Positions 41,848 to 49,335 of a DNA stretch of 64,000 bases are shown here, in pieces. The stretch lies in NCBI GenBank assembly GCA_040881685.1, contig JBBECS010000036.1:143711-207710 (forward strand), in the 5' to 3' direction. Every line of letters starts with the position of its first letter. The first letter of the stretch is position 1. Both the position numbers and the translations under genes were made by a program. The notes below the pieces were generated by a model. It was given only the letters and a program-made list of their open reading frames with translations. It ran no database searches and was not told the DNA's origin. Origin of the DNA: Acidimicrobiia bacterium (GTDB taxonomy: Bacteria > Actinomycetota > Acidimicrobiia > IMCC26256 > PALSA-555).

Positions 41848-43028
41848 CGCCTCGAATTGCGGGAGCTGAACGCGTTCCAAGCCGCAGCGAAGTCGGTCGA
41901 CGCATCGATCACCGGCAGCACCGACGCGATCGGGTCAGAGCTCTTGCCCGTCGCGATCGTGGTGACGAGGCACCGCGGCCGCAGCAACGCCAGCGCATCG
42001 GCAAGAGCAGCGTCGAGGTATCCCGTCGCGGTGACGACCGCACCGATCCCGAGTCGGTCGCGCAGGCCGGCGACGACCTGCACCAAGTAGTCGGGTTCGC
42101 TCACCTCGACCACCGCAAGCCGCTCGAGAAGGATCTCCACCGAGCCGGGGCCGGGGCGACCGAGCACGTCACCTCGAGTCGTGAGCGCTTCGAAGGGCGC
42201 ATGCGCGCGTCGGAGACTCACTGCCAGCGATGCGATCGCTTCGACCGCAGCCTCGAACGTTACGTCGTCGTGCACCTCGGGGCGCGTGTCGAGCACGAGC
42301 ACCACCCGTCCCGGCGATGCGGCCTCGTCCTGGCGCACGAGCAGTTCGCCGCGGCGGGCACTCAACCGCCAGTGCACTCGCCGAGGATCGTCACCTGGCT
42401 CGTAGTCGCGCATGGCGAGAAACTCGCCGAGGGGCTCGAGCGCGGGCGCACGTGCACCCTCGGCGTGGGCCGCCGGCTCTCCGCCACCACCCCGACGCGG
42501 CGCGACCGCGGCGTGGATGCGCGGGCAGATCACGACGTCGGTGGCCTCGGCGATGACGAACGTGCGTCGCACGATGCCGAAGGGATCGGTGAGCGAGCCC
42601 ACGAGCGGTCCCACGACGTGCCGACCTCGCCGTTGGGTGGGGATTCGGTAGACGGCCCGCACCGGCGCGTCCGGCTCGCTCGGCGGGAGGAGGAACCGCG
42701 CGGCGCGGCGACCGTCGTCGACGCGGTCGGTGAGCGTGAGCAGTGGGGTCTTGGTCGTGGTGAAGCCTTCGAGGACGACCCGGCCCTCGGTGCCGACGTG
42801 AAGACGAGCGGGCCGTACCGAGCGCCCGATGCGCAGCGACGGTCGCCGCACGCGGACCCAGACGAGCGCGACTCCGATGAGGAGAGCGGCGCCGATCCCG
42901 AGTCCGGCCAGCGGGCCGGCACCTAGCACGCGGCTCCCGAGCACCAGGCCGCCGGCGGTGCCGGTGAACGTCCAACCCCGGCGCGTGAGGCTGATGGATG
43001 GCTCCGCGGGTTGGTTGTTCGCCGCCAT
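41817..43028 (-). CDS. DUF58 membrane protein
   Basis: 403 residues. Two N-terminal hydrophobic stretches (GGLVLGSRVLGAGPLAGLGI and GAALLIGVALVWV), a beta-rich middle and the DUF58 signature MRDYEPGDDPRRVHWRLSAR, then RVVLVLDTRPEVHDDV starting a von Willebrand A-like domain. In operons with MoxR it is thought to be the membrane substrate or partner that MoxR acts on. Its end overlaps the transglutaminase start by 31 bp, so they are co-translated. Confidence 0.88.
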   Translation of the reverse strand: MAANNQPAEPSISLTRRGWTFTGTAGGLVLGSRVLGAGPLAGLGIGAALLIGVALVWVRVRRPSLRIGRSVRPARLHVGTEGRVVLEGFTTTKTPLLTLTDRVDDGRRAARFLLPPSEPDAPVRAVYRIPTQRRGRHVVGPLVGSLTDPFGIVRRTFVIAEATDVVICPRIHAAVAPRRGGGGEPAAHAEGARAPALEPLGEFLAMRDYEPGDDPRRVHWRLSARRGELLVRQDEAASPGRVVLVLDTRPEVHDDVTFEAAVEAIASLAVSLRRAHAPFEALTTRGDVLGRPGPGSVEILLERLAVVEVSEPDYLVQVVAGLRDRLGIGAVVTATGYLDAALADALALLRPRCLVTTIATGKSSDPIASVLPVIDASTDFAAAWNAFSSRNSRRWNRASSLSS

Positions 43029-43033
43029 CGGGT

Positions 43034-44005
43034 TCAGCCCGACGCGCCGGGCACCGGTACCGACGCGAGGACGGCGCGCACGACCTCGTTGGTCGTGATG
43101 CCACGCAGCTCGGCCTCGGGTCCGAGGAGCACGCGGTGCTCGAGGACGGCCGGCGCGAGCGTCTTGATGTCATCGGGGATGACGTACTCGCGGCCTGTGC
43201 TCGCAGCGAGCGCCCGCGCCGCGCGTTGGAGCGCGAGCGCGCCGCGTGGCGAGACGCCGAGGACGAGGTCGGAGTGTCGACGCGTCGCCTCTGCGAGATC
43301 GACGATGTACGCCTGGAGTGCCGTCGCGACGTGCACGGCGACGATGGCGTCAGCCGCCGCGGCGACTTCGGCCGCTGACGCAACCGGCTCGAGCTGGTCA
43401 ACCCGCGTGCGTGCCGCGCCCTGGGTCTCGAGGATCGCGACCTCGGCGTCTCGACTCGGGTATCCCATCGGCAAGCGCATGAGGAAGCGGTCGAGCTGTG
43501 CCTCGGGCAGCGGGTAGGTGCCTTCGAGCTCCACCGGGTTCTGCGTGGCGATGACCAAGAACGGCCGAGGCAGCGCGTACGTGCGGGAGTCGACCGTCAC
43601 CTGGTGCTCCTGCATGGACTCGAGTAGGGCCGACTGCGTCTTCGGCGACGCCCGGTTGATCTCGTCGGCGAGCACCACGTGCGCGAACACCGCGCCCGGC
43701 CGGAACTCGAACTCGTTGGTCGAGCGGTTCCACACCGACACGCCCACGACATCGGAGGGAAGGAGGTCGGGCGTGAACTGGATGCGGTTGGCAGTCGCGG
43801 CGATCGAACGGGCCAGTGCCTTGGCCAAGGACGTCTTGCCAACGCCAGGCACATCCTCGATGAGGAGGTGGCCCTCGGCGAACAGGCACACGAGCGCCAG
43901 CCGAATCTGGTCTCGCTTGCCCTGGATGACCTGCTCGACGTTGCGCAGCAGCGCATCGAACAGCGCCGCGACGTCGACGCCGCGGGCGGTTGCAGGTTGC
44001 GCCAC
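43034..44005 (-). CDS. MoxR-type AAA+ ATPase
   Basis: 323 residues from GTG at 44005; an AGGAGA ribosome site is six bases upstream, which decides against the open frame to 44038. Walker A EDVPGVGKTSLAKALA, Walker B VLADEINRASPKTQSALLE, sensor ATQNPVELEGTYPLPEAQLDRF and an AAA lid with GVSPRGALALQRAARALA. Chaperone-like ATPase working with the DUF58 and transglutaminase proteins downstream. On the minus strand a TACCCT box (44111-44116, plus AGGGTA) lies ~106 bp upstream. Confidence 0.9.
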   Translation of the reverse strand: MAQPATARGVDVAALFDALLRNVEQVIQGKRDQIRLALVCLFAEGHLLIEDVPGVGKTSLAKALARSIAATANRIQFTPDLLPSDVVGVSVWNRSTNEFEFRPGAVFAHVVLADEINRASPKTQSALLESMQEHQVTVDSRTYALPRPFLVIATQNPVELEGTYPLPEAQLDRFLMRLPMGYPSRDAEVAILETQGAARTRVDQLEPVASAAEVAAAADAIVAVHVATALQAYIVDLAEATRRHSDLVLGVSPRGALALQRAARALAASTGREYVIPDDIKTLAPAVLEHRVLLGPEAELRGITTNEVVRAVLASVPVPGASG

Positions 44006-44123
44006 GTCCACTCTCCTCGTTCCCGCTCTTGGCGCCACGGCGCCGGGCCGCTCGGCCCCGGCTCAGCGGGCGCTCGCCGCTGGTCCGCGTTCGGCTGTGG
44101 GCTGCACGCAGGGTACCGGGGCG

Positions 44124-44129
44124 TACCGT
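44124..44129 (+). promoter_or_regulatory. -10 box close to start codon (leaderless type)
   Basis: TACCGT ends six bases before GTG 44136, the same layout as at 27411. Confidence 0.4.
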
Positions 44130-44135
44130 TGGGAC

Positions 44136-44426
44136 GTGCGCAGCACGGGGTCACGTCGATCGTGGGCGCGCGCCGTAGCGGCGGTCGTGGCCCGGCCACC
44201 GTTGTGGCCGACGGCCCTCCGGCAGCTGGTGCGGGCGAGTCGGCCGCGGTGGTGGACCCGGCCTCCATTTCTGCCCCAGCCCGACCGCGCCTACCTGCGA
44301 TTTCGGTTCGAGACCCAGTACGGCAGCGACGGCGCGCCCGCGCCGGGCGACCTCGTGACGTATCTCGAGTGGTGCCGCGGGGAGGAACGGGCGAACACCT
44401 CCAGGGCGCGCGCGGCACACCGGTAG
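44136..44426 (+). CDS. Conserved hypothetical actinobacterial protein
   Basis: 96 residues. Basic and Trp/Pro-rich: VRSTGSRRSWARAVAAVV, then PPLWPTALRQLVRASRPRWW, FLPQPDRAYLRFRFETQYG and DLVTYLEWCRGEE. I have a general memory of short actinobacterial proteins with this LWPTALRQ..PDxAYLRFR pattern, usually unnamed. No membrane segment. The 130-bp upstream region lies opposite the MoxR start. Function unknown. Confidence 0.6.
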   Translation: MRSTGSRRSWARAVAAVVARPPLWPTALRQLVRASRPRWWTRPPFLPQPDRAYLRFRFETQYGSDGAPAPGDLVTYLEWCRGEERANTSRARAAHR

Positions 44427-44464
44427 ACTCCTCGCCAGTCGGGTTCCAGAGGAGGTTCCTCGAG

Positions 44465-44977
44465 TTGGGGAGAGCGCTGTTGCTCAACGCCAGCTTCGAG
44501 CCGCTCTGTGTGGTCTCGGCTCGCCGGGCGGTCGTGCTCGTCCTGAAAGAGAAGGCCGAGATCCTCGAGCGCAACGGCGCGGAGTTCCGCTCCGAGCGGG
44601 CGGTGGTGCCGGCGCCTTCGGTGATCCGCCTCGTCCACTTCGTACGAGTCCCGTTCCGCACCCGGGTGCCGCTCTCGCGCCGAGCCGTGTTCGCCCGTGA
44701 CAGCCACCGCTGCCAGTACTGCAACCGCGGCGCCGAGAACATCGACCATGTCGTGCCTCGGTCCCGCGGCGGCACGCACTCGTGGGAGAACGTCGTCGCG
44801 TCATGTCGCGGCTGCAACGCGCGCAAGGAAGACCGCTTCGTGCACGAAGCCGGCCTCCGCCTCCGCCGCGCCCCCCAGGCCCCACACGCCGCCCTCTGGC
44901 TGATCGCCACCGTCGGCTCCCTCGACCCCGCCTGGCACGCCTACCTCCCCGAACCCCGCCAGGCCGTCCCGGCGTAA
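44465..44977 (+). CDS. HNH endonuclease
   Basis: 170 residues from TTG at 44465, with AGAGGAGG (44448-44455) nine bases upstream; a TAGACT -10-like box at 44423-44428 overlaps the previous stop. HNH core: FARDSHRCQYCNRG, IDHVVPRSRGGTHSWENVV, and SCRGCNARKED: two CxxC zinc pairs plus the His in DHV and the Asn in WENV. Nonspecific or sequence-specific nuclease; actinobacterial members of this small type are often near the division cluster and of unproven role. Followed by repeat copy 2. Confidence 0.85.
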   Translation: MGRALLLNASFEPLCVVSARRAVVLVLKEKAEILERNGAEFRSERAVVPAPSVIRLVHFVRVPFRTRVPLSRRAVFARDSHRCQYCNRGAENIDHVVPRSRGGTHSWENVVASCRGCNARKEDRFVHEAGLRLRRAPQAPHAALWLIATVGSLDPAWHAYLPEPRQAVPA

Positions 44978-44981
44978 ACGG

Positions 44982-45080
44982 GACGTGGAGGGCAGGCCCT
45001 CCCCGTCAGCCCCTCCCACGCGAAGTGTTCCGTGCGGATGGAGTCGAGCGGCGGCAAAGCCACCGCTCGGGCGCGCCAGC
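44982..45080 (+). repeat. Dispersed ~100-bp palindrome-headed intergenic element, copy 2
   Basis: GACGTGGAGGGC (44982-44993) pairs with GCCCTCCCCGTC (44996-45007) with one mismatch; then AGCCCCTCC, CGGCAAAGCCACCGC and TCGGGCGCGCCAGC (45067-45080). Length and ends match copy 1 at 29388-29487; the interior has diverged. It fills the first third of the 330-bp gap before mraZ. Confidence 0.6.
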
Positions 45081-45168
45081 TGAACCCGCGTCGCTCGTGC
45101 GGCTGCATCGAGGCGGAGCGCGGGTTCCCGCACCCCCGCAGCCGGGAGACCCGGGGAACGCGGGGGAC

Positions 45169-45266
45169 TGGGGTGGCTCGTGGGAACGGATGGGGGACGT
45201 GTGGTGGATGGGGGGTTGACCGTGGGGGAAAGTGGTCCTAATGTGCCCTGAAATGGTGGAAAGTGG
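45169..45266. promoter_or_regulatory. Candidate MraZ box region
   Basis: TGGGG (45169), TGGGA (45181) and TGGGG (45191) recur on one face, the last two exactly 10 bp apart, as in TGGGA-N5 boxes bound by E. coli MraZ. A second set, GGAAAGTGG at 45227-45235 and 45258-45266, is spaced 31 bp and overlaps the promoter. MraZ typically represses its own operon, so autoregulation is likely; which set is bound is unknown. Confidence 0.45.
45216..45244 (+). promoter_or_regulatory. Promoter of the mraZ-division cluster
   Basis: TTGACC (45216-45221), 17-bp spacer, TAATGT (45239-45244). Start of transcription near 45251, about 57 bases before the mraZ GTG. The best sigma-70-like promoter at the head of the cluster. 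Confidence 0.65.
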
Positions 45267-45307
45267 AGGAAGGCCTCTCGCGGGGGCCCCACTTCCACGA
45301 GGGGACC

Positions 45308-45742
45308 GTGGACGCATTCTTCGGAGAGTTCTCACACTCTCTCGACGACAAGGGACGGCTGATCCTCCCGGCCAAGTTCCGTCCTGCCCTGGAGGGTGGG
45401 GCGATGCTGGCTGCCGGGCAGGCGAAGTGTCTCGCCGTCTACACCCACGGCGAGTGGGAAGGCGTCGCCACCCGGACCAAGGAGCTGGCGCGCGAGGGCG
45501 GCGAGAAGATGAAGGTCGCCCGATTCATCTTCTCCCGAGCTAGCAGCGTCACCCCCGACACGCAGGGGCGCGTGTTGATTCCGCCCCCGCTTCGTGAGTA
45601 CGCGGGCCTCGAGCGCGACGTCTACGTGATCGGCAACGCGACACACATCGAGATCTGGGACGCCGAGCTGTGGCGCGAGCAGTGCGCAGAGGGATCCGCG
45701 CTGCTTGCAAGCGACAGCACGCTGCCCGGGATCCTGGTCTGA
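45308..45742 (+). CDS. mraZ: Transcriptional regulator MraZ
   Basis: 144 residues from GTG at 45308 (VDAFFGEFSHSLDDKGRLIL); the frame to 45263 adds an unlikely tail across the boxes. Two AbrB/SpoVT-like halves: DDKGRLILPAKFR in the first and DTQGRVLIPPPLREYAGL in the second, each carrying the DxxGRxxxP DNA-binding signature. It forms ring oligomers that bind repeats upstream of its own operon and can repress it; in some species it also limits MraW activity. First gene of the division cluster. Confidence 0.93.
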   Translation: MDAFFGEFSHSLDDKGRLILPAKFRPALEGGAMLAAGQAKCLAVYTHGEWEGVATRTKELAREGGEKMKVARFIFSRASSVTPDTQGRVLIPPPLREYAGLERDVYVIGNATHIEIWDAELWREQCAEGSALLASDSTLPGILV

Positions 45743-45804
45743 CGAGCAACGACAGCCAACCGAAAGGAGCACTCGCGAGCGAGCGCAGCCAACAACGACC
45801 CGTA

Positions 45805-45927
45805 CGGGTCTGCTACCAGCCCCCTGGTCGGCGCGGTGAAGCCCCTACTCCGCCCGCTTCCACCGAAGTCGATTCGGGGAGAAATCCGAACGGCACTCGT
45901 CCGTCCGGGGGGCTGGTAGCAGACCTG
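45805..45927 (+). ncRNA. mraW-type structured leader RNA upstream of rsmH
   Basis: GGTCTGCTACCAGCCCCC (45807-45824) is the exact complement of GGGGGCTGGTAGCAGACC (45908-45925), extended on both sides by wobble and canonical pairs to 45805-45827/45905-45927. The 83-base interior contains further pairing, for example near TTCGGGGAGAAATCCGAAC. The mraW RNA motif is known in actinobacteria at exactly this place, upstream of mraW (rsmH). I match it by position and architecture; a covariance search is needed. It would be transcribed from the mraZ promoter and may control the downstream wall genes. Confidence 0.65.
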
Positions 45928-45980
45928 GCGGGTTCCGAGGCGACAGCCCCGCAGCGTCGGTCGGTGGCAGAGGACACGTC

Positions 45981-46922
45981 ATGGGTCATTTCGCACACAC
46001 ATCGGTGATGACCCGAGAGGTGATCGAGCTCCTCGAGCCGGTGCCCGCAGGGTTGGTCGTGGACGCGACCGTCGGGGGCGGCGGACATGCACGAGCCCTC
46101 CTGACAGCACGACCCGACCTCCGCCTCCTCGGCCTCGACCGTGACCTCGATGCCGTCACTGCCGCAACCGCGGCGCTGGCGGAGTTCGGGGAGCGGGCCC
46201 GGGTGGTGCACGGCGGCTTCGAGAACCTGGCAACGATCGCAAGCGAGGCGAGCGAGGGGATGGTCATGGGAATCCTGTTTGATCTGGGTGTCAGCAGCCC
46301 GCAGCTCGATTGGCCCGAACGCGGCTTCTCGTACTGGGGCGAGGCGCCCCTGGACATGAGGATGGACGCCGCACAAGAGCTGACCGCGGCGATGGTGGTC
46401 AACGAGTACGCCGAGGCGGATCTTGTCGCGGTGCTCGAGCGGTACGGTGAGGAGAAGTTCGCCCGCCGAATCGCCGCGCAGATCGTGGCGCGGCGGCCGC
46501 TCGAGACCACTGCCGACCTCGTTGCGGCGGTGAAGGACGGGATCCCGGCGCGGGCGCGTCGACGCGGTCCTCACCCCGCACGTCGCACATTTCAGGCGTT
46601 GCGCATGGAGGTGAACCAGGAGCTGCCGAACCTCGCGTCCGGCCTCGACGAGTCGGTGCACCTCCTCGCGCCTGGCGGCCGCATCCTCGTGCTGGCGTAT
46701 CACTCGCTCGAGGACCGCATGGTCAAGGAGCGCTTCGCGCGTTGGACAGGTGCGAGCGAGCAGCCTCGCGGGTTCCCGGTCGAGCCGACCCGCAACGCGC
46801 TCGTGCGGCTGTTGACGCGCCGACCGCTTCGGCCCGGCCCTGACGAGGTGGCTGCCAACCCGCGCTCGGAGAGCGCACGGCTGCGCGCGGCGGAGAAGGT
46901 CGCCGCGACGGTCGAGTCATGA
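45981..46922 (+). CDS. rsmH: 16S rRNA m4C1402 methyltransferase RsmH (MraW)
   Basis: 313 residues. HTSVMTREVIELL opens the family; DATVGGGGHARALL is the SAM-binding motif I, DLGVSSPQLDWPERGFSY and APLDMRMD are diagnostic, then QALRMEVNQEL and AYHSLEDRMVKERF. It methylates N4 of C1402 in 16S rRNA. AGAGGAC precedes the ATG. The 238-bp gap to mraZ carries the mraW-type RNA. ftsL starts at an overlapping ATGA. Confidence 0.95.
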   Translation: MGHFAHTSVMTREVIELLEPVPAGLVVDATVGGGGHARALLTARPDLRLLGLDRDLDAVTAATAALAEFGERARVVHGGFENLATIASEASEGMVMGILFDLGVSSPQLDWPERGFSYWGEAPLDMRMDAAQELTAAMVVNEYAEADLVAVLERYGEEKFARRIAAQIVARRPLETTADLVAAVKDGIPARARRRGPHPARRTFQALRMEVNQELPNLASGLDESVHLLAPGGRILVLAYHSLEDRMVKERFARWTGASEQPRGFPVEPTRNALVRLLTRRPLRPGPDEVAANPRSESARLRAAEKVAATVES

Positions 46923-47428
46923 CGGCAACCGCAGTCCTCACACGTCCGGCGACCACCCGCGCCCGCAGCGGCGACCGATCGCAGCGCGCGGCCACGGCGG
47001 TCGCGTTCCCTTCGACGTGGGGGCCGTGGCGCGCGCCTGCGCCGCGACCGCAGCTGCACGTCGTCCCGGCACGGACACATGCGCGCCGGCGTCGGCGCAC
47101 GATCGTCGGCGCGTGGGCGGTGGTGCTCACGCTGCTCACGGTCGTCGGATTCCACGCGTTGCTCGCGCAGAGCCAGATCGCCCTCGCCCGCTTGGAAGAG
47201 CGCACTGCGGCGGCCGAGCGTCGATACGAGAACGCACGATGGAAGTACGCCCAGGCCGCGTCTCCGGCACAGATCACCGCCCGCGCTCGCGAGCTCGGGA
47301 TGTTGTCGCCTGGAGGCCCGCCGACCCCGGTCCTGATCGCGGGAGAGGTCCCCGAGGCACCGGACGCGCCCACGACGACGCTGAACGGCTGGACCGACGT
47401 GAAGCCGACGCTCGGCGCCAACGGGTGA
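46919..47428 (+). CDS. ftsL: FtsL-like cell division protein
   Basis: 169 residues, overlapping the rsmH stop. Long basic, Pro/Arg-rich cytoplasmic region (~1-62), one membrane helix (TIVGAWAVVLTLLTVVGFHALL), a coiled coil (LARLEERTAAAERRYENAR) and a short tail with SPAQITARARELGM, the septum formation initiator signature. Position between rsmH and ftsI fits FtsL, which joins FtsB and FtsQ to recruit FtsW/FtsI. The long cytoplasmic part is typical of actinobacteria. Confidence 0.82.
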   Translation: MTATAVLTRPATTRARSGDRSQRAATAVAFPSTWGPWRAPAPRPQLHVVPARTHARRRRRTIVGAWAVVLTLLTVVGFHALLAQSQIALARLEERTAAAERRYENARWKYAQAASPAQITARARELGMLSPGGPPTPVLIAGEVPEAPDAPTTTLNGWTDVKPTLGANG

Positions 47429-47438
47429 GCCCAGGACC

Positions 47439-49259
47439 TTGACGACGCTCCTGCCCGATCGTCGCACTCTCCCTCCGGCACGACCCCCCGTGCCCACGAG
47501 GCGGACGCCGGCGGCGCCGGCGGCCGCTCCGCGCGCGCACTCGGCGCGCGAGAGCCGGGCCCGACACCGTGCCGGACGCGCGCGGCGACCGCCTTCGCCG
47601 CGTCGGCGACTCCAATGGTTGTTCGTCGCGATGCTGATGATCTTCTCGCTCATCGGTGTGCGCCTGGTGGACCTCCAGGCGCACGACGGCCAGCACTATC
47701 AGCAGCTCGGTCTCGACCAGCGTGTTCACAGTGTGACGCTGGCGGCGGAGCGAGGCAGCATCTTCGACCGCAACGGGAACGACCTCGCGCTGTCGGTCTC
47801 TCGCTCGAGCATCTGGGCCGACCCTCGCATGATCGACGACGCGCCGGGCTACGCGGCGCGGCTCGCCCCGTTGGTCGGCGTGGACGCCGCGACCCTCGAG
47901 GGGCGCTTTGTGCAGAAGAACCTCGGGTTCGTGTACATCGCCCGTCAAGTGGAGCCGGAGGTGGAGCGTCAGGTGCGTGCGCTCGACCTGCCCGGGGTCG
48001 GCTTCGTGCCCGAATCCAAGCGCTACTACCCGGCTTCGCCGCTGGCGGCGCCGCTGCTCGGATGGGTGGGGATCGACAACAACGGCCTCGGCGGGCTCGA
48101 GGTCGGAGCCGAGTCGGTGCTGGCCGGGAAGGCCGGGCACATGAGGGTCGAGCAGGACGCTCGCGGGCGCAACCTGCCTGATGGCGAGCGCCGAGTACGT
48201 CCGGCTGAGCGTGGGTCCGACCTCGTGCTCACCATCGACGAGTCGTTGCAATTCGAAGCCGAGCGCGTGCTCACCGAAGAGGTCGATCTCGCGCGGGCCA
48301 AGGGTGGCACGGTCGTCATCGCAGACGTGCGCACCGGCGACATCCTTGCGATGGCATCGGTCGACGGTGCGATCACCGACGTGCCGGCACATCCCGCGTA
48401 CGCGGGTTCGAACAACCGTCCGCTCACCGACGTGTTCGAGCCGGGGTCGACGGCCAAGGTCGTCACGATCGCCGCGGCGCTCGAAGCCGGGCTGATCAGC
48501 CCGAGCACCGTGCTCGAGGTGCCTTCTCGGATCGAGGTCGATGGCGAGGAGTACGCCGACGTGAAGAGCCATCCGACCGCGATGACCGTCGCCGACATCG
48601 TGCGCGAGTCGTCGAACGTGGGGACGATCCTCATCGCACGCACCCTCGGCGAGGAGCGCTTCGACGCCGCGCTGCGGTCCTTCGGCTTCGGCTCGTCGAC
48701 TGGTCTCGGGTTCCCTGGCGAAGCGTCGGGGATCTTGCTGCCGCTCGACGAATACAACGCGACGAGTCTGGCGTCGATGCCGATCGGCAGCGGCATCGCC
48801 GTGACCGCGATGCAGATGCTCGATGTGTACCTGACGATCGCCAACGACGGTGTGGCGCGCACCCCGCGCCTGATCGCGGCCGCCATCGACGCGGACGGCG
48901 AGCGGCACGAGGCGAAGCTCGGTGACACCCGCCGCGTGGTCTCGGTGGAGACCGCACGGGCCATGCAGGTGCTGCTCGAAGCGGTCGTCGCTGGGGGGAC
49001 CGGCACCAAGGCCCAGATCGTCGGATACAAGGTGGCGGGCAAGACGGGGACGGCGCGCAAGCCGCCCTATGACACACCGCCGTACAAGTACGTCGCTTCG
49101 TTCGCCGGATTCGCGCCCGCCGACTCACCGCACCTCGCGGCCATCGTCGTCCTCGACGAGCCGAGCAACAACTACAGCGGTGGTCAGGTCGCGGCGCCGG
49201 TGTTCGCACGAATCATGCAGCACGCGCTCGCGGTCGAGCATGTGCCGGCGTCGGCCTGA
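47439..49259 (+). CDS. ftsI: Penicillin-binding protein (FtsI/PBP3), septal transpeptidase
   Basis: 606 residues from TTG. Basic N-terminus (~1-58), membrane helix at ~59-78 (LQWLFVAMLMIFSLIGVRLV), PBP dimer domain with RGSIFDRNGNDLALS, then the transpeptidase: Ser337-Thr-Ala-Lys340, SSN 391-393 and KTGT 535-538. All three catalytic motifs are intact. It cross-links septal peptidoglycan with FtsW. A C-terminal PASTA domain is absent. Ten bases after ftsL. Confidence 0.94.
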   Translation: MTTLLPDRRTLPPARPPVPTRRTPAAPAAAPRAHSARESRARHRAGRARRPPSPRRRLQWLFVAMLMIFSLIGVRLVDLQAHDGQHYQQLGLDQRVHSVTLAAERGSIFDRNGNDLALSVSRSSIWADPRMIDDAPGYAARLAPLVGVDAATLEGRFVQKNLGFVYIARQVEPEVERQVRALDLPGVGFVPESKRYYPASPLAAPLLGWVGIDNNGLGGLEVGAESVLAGKAGHMRVEQDARGRNLPDGERRVRPAERGSDLVLTIDESLQFEAERVLTEEVDLARAKGGTVVIADVRTGDILAMASVDGAITDVPAHPAYAGSNNRPLTDVFEPGSTAKVVTIAAALEAGLISPSTVLEVPSRIEVDGEEYADVKSHPTAMTVADIVRESSNVGTILIARTLGEERFDAALRSFGFGSSTGLGFPGEASGILLPLDEYNATSLASMPIGSGIAVTAMQMLDVYLTIANDGVARTPRLIAAAIDADGERHEAKLGDTRRVVSVETARAMQVLLEAVVAGGTGTKAQIVGYKVAGKTGTARKPPYDTPPYKYVASFAGFAPADSPHLAAIVVLDEPSNNYSGGQVAAPVFARIMQHALAVEHVPASA

Positions 49260-49290
49260 TGACCGTGGGGGGGCGTGAGAGGTGGGCCGG

Positions 49291-49296
49291 TACCCT
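49291..49296 (+). promoter_or_regulatory. Probable internal promoter before murE
   Basis: TACCCT preceded by GG, an extended -10-like element; transcripts would begin near 49303, ~33 bases before the murE GTG. No clear -35. Confidence 0.35.
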
Positions 49297-49335
49297 GACC
49301 TCGGTTGCGGACGCAAGGGGGAAAGGACCGCGCGC

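Noticed and set aside
47274-48908. 544-codon minus-strand frame opposite ftsL/ftsI
   Set aside because: Shadow of ftsI in high-GC DNA; the real gene has all PBP motifs.
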